From positions 1,040,001-1,104,000 of the forward strand of contig CAUYUJ010011447.1 in assembly GCA_963575745.1 (NCBI GenBank): DNA of 64,000 bases, read 5' to 3'. The stretch comes from Prorocentrum cordatum (lineage: Eukaryota > Sar > Dinophyceae > Prorocentrales > Prorocentraceae). Below, in pieces: positions 56,245 through 64,000 of this stretch (positions within the stretch are counted from its first letter, which is position 1; the number at the start of each line of letters is the position of its first letter). The position numbers and the translations under genes were made by a program. The notes under the pieces were generated by a model that was given only the letters and a program-made list of their open reading frames with translations, searched no databases and was not told the DNA's origin.

Positions 56245-56840
56245 GCATTCGTTGCTATGCTATGCTATGTTATACTATGCCATGCTATGCTGCACTATGC
56301 TATGATATGCTATGATATGCTATGCGATGCTGCGAAATGCTATGCAATGCTATGTTATGATATGGTATGATATGTTATGATATGCTATACTAAGCTGCGT
56401 CATGCTGCGATGTGTTATGCTGAGCTATGCTATGCTATGATATACCAAGCTGCGCTATGTTATGCTGTGCTATGATATGCTATGCGATGCTATGAAATGC
56501 TATGATATGCGGCGCAATGCTATGATATGCGATGCTATGCTCTGCTATGCTATGATATGTTATGATGCGCTGTGCTATGCTGTGCTGTGCTGTACTGCAC
56601 TATGCTATGCTATGCTATGATTCGATATGCTTCGCTATGCTATGCTATGATATGCTATGATGCACTATGCTATGCTACGCCATGATATGCTATGCTGAGG
56701 TCTGCTATGCTAAAGCTCAGCGAAGCTAAGATGAAGGTAAGCTAAACTAAGATAAACCTGAGCTAAGATGAAGCTAAGCTAAGCCAGGCTCAATAAGCTA
56801 TGCTAAGATGAGATAGGCAACGCTAAGCTAAGGGGACGTA
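56245..56840 (+). repeat. Pentanucleotide satellite (ATGCT)n passing into (AAGCT)n
   Basis: ATGCT/ATGAT/ATGTT pentamers with TGCGC-type variants to about 56700, then AAGCTAAGCT-type pentamers. Confidence 0.95.
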
Positions 56841-56944
56841 GCTGGGGGAACCGCGGGGCGGATACTGGGGGAACCGCCCGGGCCGGTTCCCACTGCCCGG
56901 CCCTTCAAGCCAAGAGAGTAAGAACCCTTCTAGGCAGAGCCTAG

Positions 56945-57055
56945 GTAGGGAACAAAGCAAGGCAACGCAACGCAATGCAACGCACTGCAAAGCAAATCAA
57001 CGCGAAGTAATGCCATGCGAAACAAAGACAAAGCACCGCAAAGCGATGCATGGGA
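56945..57055 (+). repeat. Pentanucleotide repeat (GCAAC/GCAAA)n
   Basis: Imperfect 5-bp register of GCAAC, GCAAA, GCAAT; same family as 58210-58440. Confidence 0.85.
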
Positions 57056-57056
57056 T

Positions 57057-58205
57057 AACAAAAAGCCGACACCAGCACCAAGAAAGCATTTGTTTCACGA
57101 AATGTCGAATTGCGTTTTGGACCAGCGCGAACCCGCCCTGGCCTGAGGAATCGCAGAGTGGGCGAGGAGGGCGGGGGAAGGGAGACGTCGCGCAGCACGC
57201 AGGAGGGAAAACAGGAAATAACAAGTGCAATCGAGAAGCGAAGCTAGCGGGCGCTCTCGGGAGAAGAGGGAGAGAAGAGGGAAGGCTGCGGCATCCCCCA
57301 TGGCTGAAGCTTCACTCCCCCCACCGCCCCCCTCCACCACGCCTGCCCCCGCCCGCCCGCCCCCCTCTCATTCCCCCCACCCCTCACCCACCCTATGTCC
57401 GCCCGCGTCGCATCCCTGACCCTCGTCTGGCCCGACACCAAGGCCCGACGAGTTCGAATCCGCCGCTCTCTGCGAAAGGGGGCGGTGGCCGCCCGTCGCG
57501 GCTTGGGCATAAGACCGTGGCCCCCTCTTGACCCAGGCCCGCAGCCCGTGGCAACCTTCCGAAATCGTCGAGGGGTTCAGCTCGCACATGGGGCCGCCGT
57601 TCCAGTGGGGGTCTTGGTGCTGGTGTCGGCTTTTTGATGTTGCATGGAACAAAAAGCCGGCACCAGCACCAAGACGCCACTGGAAAAGTTCGGAGCGCTT
57701 TCCCTGTGGGGGCTGAGCGACCCAACGAAGCCAAGAAAGCTTGAGATGGCTCGCATTGCCCTCCGACTTTGCAAGCCACGGTGCTTCCATGATAGGGAAA
57801 CGCCCCATGCAGCTCATGGCGCCCCTGAGGCCCACGGGGCCCCCATGGCCCGCGGGGTTTCCAAGGCTCAGAAACCAGATGTGGCCCTGACGAGTCAGGG
57901 AGCCAATGGTGCCCGCGCGGCATGCTGGGCCAGCGCGGCGCGTTGGGCTTATGCGCGCTGCGGCGCGCGTTCGGCCCATGAAGCCCTTTGTGGAACTTGT
58001 GGGGCTCATGGGGCTGGCTGGGTTCGCACGGCCCGCGGGACTCGCGCGGCCCATGGAAATCCGAACGCTCACTTGGGGAACTGGAGACGGCCCGTTATGT
58101 TCCCACGCGCTCAGAGCTGGCATTCATCAACTCTGGACACGCGAACCCGAAGACACGGGCGACGGCATTCAACAGAGGCTGGTGTTGGTGTCGGGTTCCA
58201 TGCAA
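57057..58205. mobile_element. Paired segments with AAAAAGCCGACACCAGCACC inverted termini
   Basis: Arms: plus 57060-57083, minus 57612-57636, plus 57652-57676, and a weaker minus arm 58181-58197. So 57060-57636 (577 bp) is bounded by 25-bp inverted arms, and a second segment (57652 to about 58200) is bounded likewise. The two inner arms form a 24-of-25 inverted repeat with a 15-nt loop. Pentamer satellites lie outside both ends. No transposase is seen. Confidence 0.65.
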
Positions 58206-58209
58206 AACA

Positions 58210-58540
58210 ATACACTGCGATGACAAACGCTGATACAGCAGTGCAGCGCAAGGCACAGCAGCACAGCAACGCAATGCAACTTGATGCGACACACTGCGAA
58301 AACATGCGAAGCAATGCGGAGAAATGTAAAGCGATGCAAAGCAGTGCAAAGCAATCAACAGCAAAACAAAACAAACCAACGCAAAGCATTGCAACGCAAT
58401 GCAAAGCAGCGGGAAGCAATGCGTCGGAACGCAATCAAAATTGTGACCAAGGGTGGCGGCGACGGGCGGCCACAAGCTGGCTGAACCGACCACCAGGCCA
58501 TTGCACAATCAAAATCGTGACCAAGGACGGCGGCGACCAG
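58210..58540 (+). repeat. Pentanucleotide (GCAAA/GCAAC)n and a 73-bp direct repeat
   Basis: Pentamers run to about 58430. Then ATCAAAATTGTGACCAAGG and ATCAAAATCGTGACCAAGG at 58433 and 58506 form a direct repeat. From 58541 to 58954 no gene was seen. Confidence 0.85.
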
Positions 58541-58954
58541 CGGTGACGGGCGTCGTGGGCCTGGAGCCTTCGGGGCCCTGCCCATGCAGGAGTTGTTGTT
58601 GTTAACATCCAGCAAGAAATCCAATCAAAATTCATCGTAAGGTCGCGCGGATGTCCTTAGGGTACCCTTGCGTCCTTGCCTCAGCGGCCCGTCTTTCGCG
58701 GCGATCATTGGCCAGCCTTTCAGGTGTTGGCAATCCGCCGCCCAATTTCGGCGTCCAAGGTCTTTGCGTCTTTAACGCCTGTCCCGACTATAGAATCCGA
58801 TTGTACTGCACAATGCATGCACGTAGCCTGGTCAAGCAATTTCAAACGACACGGGGGCGGAGACAACCGGACACTCCTCTTCGTCCTCATCCTGCTGCAT
58901 GTTCCTTGGCTCGGACGGCGGTGCGAGCAAACGCCCCCGAATGTTCAGGATGCG

Positions 58955-59430
58955 CGGGACCAGCCATCATCATCACCACCACCACCATCAGCATCATCAT
59001 CACCCCCACCACCACCTGCATCATCATAACCATCATCATCATGAACATCATCACCACCAACAGCAGCATCACCATCGCAATTGTCGCAGAAATCGTCATA
59101 TTCAGAATCGTCGTCATCATCCTCGTTACCGTAAACATCATAATGATCATCAGCCGCCCCATCAGCAGCATACTCATCATCATGATCATCACCATAATCG
59201 TCCTCGCCGTCGCCATCAACATCGTCATCGTCATCGTCACAATCACCACCATCATCATAACCAGACGCATCATCATCATCAGCAACATCAACCCACCGCC
59301 ACTTTCACCATCATCGCCGCCATCATCACAATTACCATCACCACCGTCGTCGTCATCAGCATTATCACCATCGCCACAACAGCCAACAAAACCACAATCA
59401 CCACGATCACCACCACCACCACAAACACAT
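58955..59430. repeat. (CAT/CAC)n array
   Basis: ATCATCACC triplets with GTC/CGT interruptions; long frames are repeat translations. Confidence 0.92.
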
Positions 59431-59469
59431 AATCATTCAACATCATCACCAAGAGGTCCCCAACCCCCT

Positions 59470-59840
59470 CTTACTTTTCAGAACTGTGAATCCGCATGTG
59501 GTGCGCGAGACACAATCGGGCAACGATGCCGGCGGCGGCAGCGATCGAAACGGCACCACTAAAACCAACGTCATAGCCGCTTAAGGCTGCGCTTGCGGCG
59601 CGCCGCAAGCAAAGACGGGCCTCTGTGCATCAGAGAGATAAGGCGGGACGCTTGAGCGAAATAGAACGGACTCTGTGCTGCGCCCCCTACACGTTCGCAG
59701 GACAACTCGGAGGTTCCCCACCCGTCCCAACTGTTCATAACTGTGGTATCTGTAATGCGCATGTGGAGTGCGAGGCCCAATCGAGCAGCGATGCTGGCGG
59801 CCGCTGCGATCGAAACGACGCAACTGAAACCAACCTCATT
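59470..59840 (+). repeat. Diverged 100-bp direct repeat, 265-bp spacing
   Basis: AACTGTG, GCGCATGTGG-like, CAATCG(G/A)GCA(A/G)CGATGC and GCGATCGAAACG shared between 59475-59575 and 59740-59840. No gene was recognised to 60497. Confidence 0.6.
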
Positions 59841-60497
59841 GCCAACCTTCGATGCATTCAAAAGTCGCCAACGCTTTTGCTACGCACGTCATTCGTTGGC
59901 ATGGGGAGGGCGAAAAGTGAACGAGTGGGGACTCCGCCTGAAGACGCGATCAAAAGCGGCATCATTGAACACATCGGCCATCGCATTGCGCAATGTCCTG
60001 GGATAGGCGACGGCGCGGGCTGTCCAGTGAACATCGGGGCCAAAAGGGGCCCTGGAGAATCTGGTGTTTCCTATTCGCGAACGTGCATACCCCTCGGATT
60101 GGCCGACAACGCAATGACAAACCGCAGGCGCGAGGCAAAAGGGGAGCACGAAACCTGATCGGCTTACACCACAAGGCCCCCAGTCACAATAGTTTGTGAC
60201 AACGCCAAGCACACCAGGCCAACTTGTACACGATGGGCGGAGGCGACTCGCCACATGTAGGATGACTGAGGGTTCTCCCATGAAAAGGAGCACGCATCTG
60301 CTAATAAGCTTGAAAGAACCAGATTAAAAAGCAGTAGAATTCCACTGCCCCCATCAACTACTGACTGCAGAGGAGGCCGAGCGAACGGGGGCCTAGGAGG
60401 TGGTCATTCCTGCGGATGGCGTTGTAGCCACCACGAACAACGCACAAACAGTCTCACGGGACCCCAGTGAGGAGACCAAGACACTTGTCACTCTTGA

Positions 60498-62240
60498 TCA
60501 TTTGCAAGACCCGACGCAAAATACAAGGTCGAAGGAGGTCGCCCTTTCGGACCCAGCGACGCACCGAGAGACCTCGCAGAGAAGACGCGCTCCCCGAGAG
60601 CGTTTGAGACATGATCCGGCCGTGGGAACACTTCGGTGAACAGAAGAACTGGCCAGCTGTAGCCCTGGGCGGGAGCAGGCGGAGCCTCTCACACAGCCTG
60701 CGGCCAGCAGCGCAGGCAGCTCGGCATCGGCGCGCAGGCAGCACCCCCTCGCCCGAGAAGCCACGTGGGCCCACCCTGCCTGGATCAGACCGCGCGTCCC
60801 GCAGCGGCGCGCGGACGCGGGCTGCCCCCCCCCGCCGGGGTGCTGGACCTCCAGCGGCGAGAGATCCGCCCCGTTAACCTGTCGATCGAGGCCCCCCTCG
60901 GCAACGCCATTCGCGGCGCGGGCTGCGGGCCCTGCAGTCCGAGGGAGGCCGCTGCGCCGTCGAAGGTCCGCTCCACGTCTGCCATCGTGAACGCCCAGAG
61001 CGGGTCGGTCGGCGTGCCCTAGCTCTGCCTCGCGATGAGCGAGGCCAGCCAGGGCTGGGCGATGCCCACAGTCTCGACCATTTCGCCCGTCTTGCTCGGC
61101 CTCTTGAGGTAGCCGGGATTGATATGCACCGTCACATTGGGCATCTTCGCTTGGGGCGGCAGCTCCTGGCCCTTTGTTGTGCGACAAGGGCATGAGGTGG
61201 GCGTCCACCATCAGCAACCAGTAGAGCGCCATCTCCACCTTGCCACTGAGCTGCCACGCGCCCGCGCAGGCCGCCCAGGGCAGCGGGCGGCGCGCCCGCG
61301 TCGGGCGCAGCAGCCTCCAGCCCCAGAGCGCGCGATGGGCGCGGGGCAGCGCCAGGCGGCCCGCGCCCTGGTAGTCGGGCACGCGCGCGGCGATCGCGGC
61401 GATCAGCTTCTCGCCAGTCGCGGCGACCTTCCCCGCCAGGCACAGCTCGTCGAAGGACTTCGCCACGGCGGCGCCCAGGGCGGGCGCGGCAAGCCCCGGC
61501 GCCCACAGCTTGGTGGGCGCCAGGAACTGCCCCAGCAGGTTGCGGCGCCGCTGGCGGATGCGCTCCCCCACGGCGGCGGCCTCCGCGATGGAGAGCAGGC
61601 GGGCGGCGCCCAGCGCCTCCTCTCCAGCGCCCAGGCGGCGCCGCGCAGACCTCGACATATCCCGCGGGGGGGTCGAGGACGCGCTGGATTGTGCGAAGCT
61701 CGGCAGAAACGCCCGCTTCGCCAGATGCGACAGCTGCGGGCCCGCGGCCCGCGGCTCGGCCCAGGCGGGCCCGGGTGGCCAGGGGCCCAGGGGCTGCAAC
61801 CTGCGCCGAGACTCGCGCCAACGCCAGGGCCCGAGCAGCCGTCCGCGGCGGCTGATCTGGAGCCGCTCGCGCAGGCTGCCGAAGCAACTGGAGGGCGGAG
61901 CCCCGGGGCGCCCGCGCCAGCTCCCGGGCGGGCGCCGGCGCCGCGGCGGGGCCGCGGCTGGCGGCCCTGCGCGGCAAGCGCTCGCCAGTCCGCGGCGCGC
62001 GCGCGTTGTCCGTCAGCGCGCTCGCGGGCGCGGCTGGCGCCATCGGCGCCGTTCAACTCGCTGGGCGCCCATCGCCGCTGGACCCGAGAGCCCGCGGCCA
62101 GCGCGAGGGCGGCCCCCCTGCGAAGTACATTGAGCAAGGAAATGCCGCGGCAACGACATTTCGGAAGTGCGAATGCAAGCGCAAGCTTACCCCCGAGGAC
62201 AACGCGCCCCCCCCCCTGTTTCCGCGTCCGACAGAATCAG
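60498..62240 (-). pseudogene. Dead tyrosine-recombinase retroelement (RNase H end plus YR)
   Basis: The RNase H end reads LALAFAL, ISLLNVLRRGAALALAAGSR, then RWAPSELNGADGASR (about 62230-62020). The YR follows: FDELCLAGKVAATGEKLIAA, LPRAHRALWGWRLL, PLPWAACAGAW, VEMALYWLLMVDAHLMPLS (to about 61180), then a frameshift into RPSKTGEMVETV, TAG at 61019-61021, DPLWAFTMADVERTF, MALPRGASIDRLTGRIS, and another frameshift into EVQHPGGGGQPASARRCG. The His/Arg box (RHGGAS in the intact copy) is PRGAS, and the nucleophile Tyr is Cys. RT is not recognised upstream. Confidence 0.72.
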
Positions 62241-62299
62241 ACTGACGGCGCGTCGATATTATCTCGCTTCTCTCCGGCGCTAGGCCCCATCCTGAACGG

Positions 62300-64000
62300 C
62301 GGGGCGAAGCGCGGCAACTCCCGGCTGCGCGCGCAGACACTTCAGGAAAGCAATGAGCAGACTCGCCCCTCAATGCTGCGAACGGCTCGGCATCGAGCAA
62401 GGCGGCCTCGGCCGCGCGAGCCGCGCGGCCACGCGGCAGCCGGCTGCCGCCCCCCTATCGAGCGCGGCGAAAGTGTGCAGATCTATACAACCAGTGTCAG
62501 AATCTAGCAACCAGCGCTAAAACAAGCGGGGTTCGCCTCCACCACCTCCTTGCGGCGGCGATGATGTTGAGGATGACGTGTGGTGGGTGATGTGGGTGAT
62601 GCAGGTGAATTTGATACCGATGATGTGTGTACGTGCGTGCGTTTGCCATCGCCTCCTCGCCCCCCCCGCCCCTCTTCCTCGTTTCCCCACTCCTCTGGTT
62701 GATGCCCCCTCCTCTTGCTTCGCCCTAGTCAGAGTGAGGGGGTGAAGCGGTCTTGCACCGCCCTTGGGTGCGTGGCCGATATGACGTCTGGCTGGCGTTG
62801 AATTACATTCGCTATCGTCGCGAATTTTGCTGTTCCCCCCAACGATCAAGCGTGTTCGGCAACATAAGCATGCGTAAAACATGATGTTCTGTAAATGCGA
62901 TTGCACATTTCGCGCGTGATTCACGTGCATGTGCATTTCGCACGACTGCATAGCACTGGATGGGAATTGCGTTGGTTGCGCCCCCCGTCGGAGGACGATG
63001 TGCCAGTTCGAACGCTGTCTAGTTCGCATCAGAGTGAGGGCGCCCGACGGTCCTACACCGCTCTTGGGTGCGTCGCTGAAGCAGGGTTCCGCGGGGCTGA
63101 TTCTCGTTGTTGCCACGTCGTCGCCCCGCCCGCCGCCCGCCCCCGACCCGCTCCGCGACCCGCCCGCGAACCGCCCCGCGACCCACCTGCGACTCGCGCG
63201 CGACCCGCCCTGCGACCTACCCGCGACCCCCCGCCGCGCGCCCCGCGGCCCGCCCGCGACCCTTCGCGCGCGGCTGCTTAGGGGGCTTTTTTCAGGCATC
63301 GTAATTTTATTCGATGACGCAGAAGCATTATACACGACTTAGGGAACGAGGAATGGCAGGGGCATGTGAGAGCGGCTGTTCCTCTTTGAATGATCGCCGC
63401 CCGCGTCGCAGTAATCGCCGTCGCCCCGGAGGGGGGGGGGGGGGGGCCGGGGGGGGCGTCTGAGGGGCGCCTCGATTTTCGCGTCGCGAGGACAAGTGCG
63501 AAAGTCAGAAGTCAACTGCCCCACCCCGCAGCGCAACCTCTGACTTTTGCTGCGGGCGGGGGGGGGCCCTGCAGGCGAGGCCCACCTGCCCATCTCAAAC
63601 ATGGGTTTGATGTGGGTTGTTCCTCTCGCCCCCCCTCTCGCGCCCCCCCACGCCCCCCCCCTCCTCATCGTTCTCGTCTTTTCGCGCTCGCCCTTCTCAT
63701 CGCCTCTTTTTCGCCATTTGTTGCATGGCGCGCCTTGCCACTCGCCCCCCCCCCCATCGCCCCCTTCGCCCTCGCCCCCAACTCCTCGCCCTCCTCAGTC
63801 GAGCGCCCGCCTGCCCAACTACTTCTCTAAATAAATGATCGGGTCAACTACTCGCAAGTGGTTCCTGAACAAGCGCACAAGACACGAATGCTTTGACAGC
63901 CGCGTTCCGAATCCGCCCCAAAACTAGGAACACCTGGTAGCTCATCGCCGTCGCCGCCACCATCAACGTCGTCCTGGTGCTCGCCGTCGCCATCGTCGTC
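62300..64000. other. No gene seen; GC-rich with short repeats
   Basis: A 45-bp direct repeat (CAGAGTGAGGG...CTTGGGTGCGT) at about 62732 and 63030; CGCGACCCGCC-type repeats at 63120-63265; a G18-type run near 63429; C-rich polypyrimidine at 63620-63790; (GTC)n at 63945-64000. Confidence 0.55.

Noticed and set aside
57440-57465. AGTTCGAATCC as a tRNA T-arm
   Set aside because: No matching A box or cloverleaf upstream.

Overview
This window looks like nuclear DNA from a dinoflagellate. The evidence is: high GC with enormous simple-sequence arrays; 11-nt matches to the 3' end of the dinoflagellate spliced leader (TTTGGCTCAAG), one of them 36 nt upstream of an intronless host gene; a host gene whose introns all end AG|GAG and whose first intron seems to start with GA; and a dense set of decayed retroelements. 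I see no bacterial signals, rRNA or tRNA. A Prorocentrum- or Polarella-like genome is plausible, but the species cannot be fixed from the sequence alone.

Only two host genes are convincing. One is an intronless RP2/XRP2-like ARL3-GAP gene (1201-2235, minus). The other is a J-domain protein gene (about 43768-45790, minus) with at least four exons; its first intron carries a short inverted-repeat element.

Most of the rest is mobile DNA. (1) 8257-15085, minus: a nearly intact tyrosine-recombinase retrotransposon with PAT/Ngaro-type split direct repeats (A1-ORFs-B1-A2-B2) encoding a membrane ORF, a gag-like protein, RT-RNase H, a tyrosine recombinase and a cytosine-methyltransferase-like domain. 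(2) 16455-18830, minus: a 5'-truncated RT-RNase H LINE. (3) 20738-27125, plus: a decayed Penelope-like element with GIY-YIG upstream of RT, between two ~377-bp LTR-like repeats. (4) 30064-37290, minus: a decayed LINE with the order ORF1, RNase H, AP endonuclease, RT, zinc fingers, methyltransferase-like domain. (5) 38739-41253, minus: a broken LINE-type ORF1. (6) 60498-62240, minus: a dead second tyrosine-recombinase element.

Between these lie tandem and simple repeats: seven 20-bp perfect palindromes in a 30-bp-period array (4168-4391), (GTC)n, (TCC)n, (CT)n, (CAT)n, (CCA)n and (CA)n arrays, pentanucleotide satellites (56.2-58.4 kb), degenerate GGCCTCTTGGG arrays at four places, and a dispersed minisatellite family at four to five places. 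Many long open frames are only translations of these repeats and are not annotated as genes. The genes do not form a pathway; the biology here is retroelement diversity and genome expansion.
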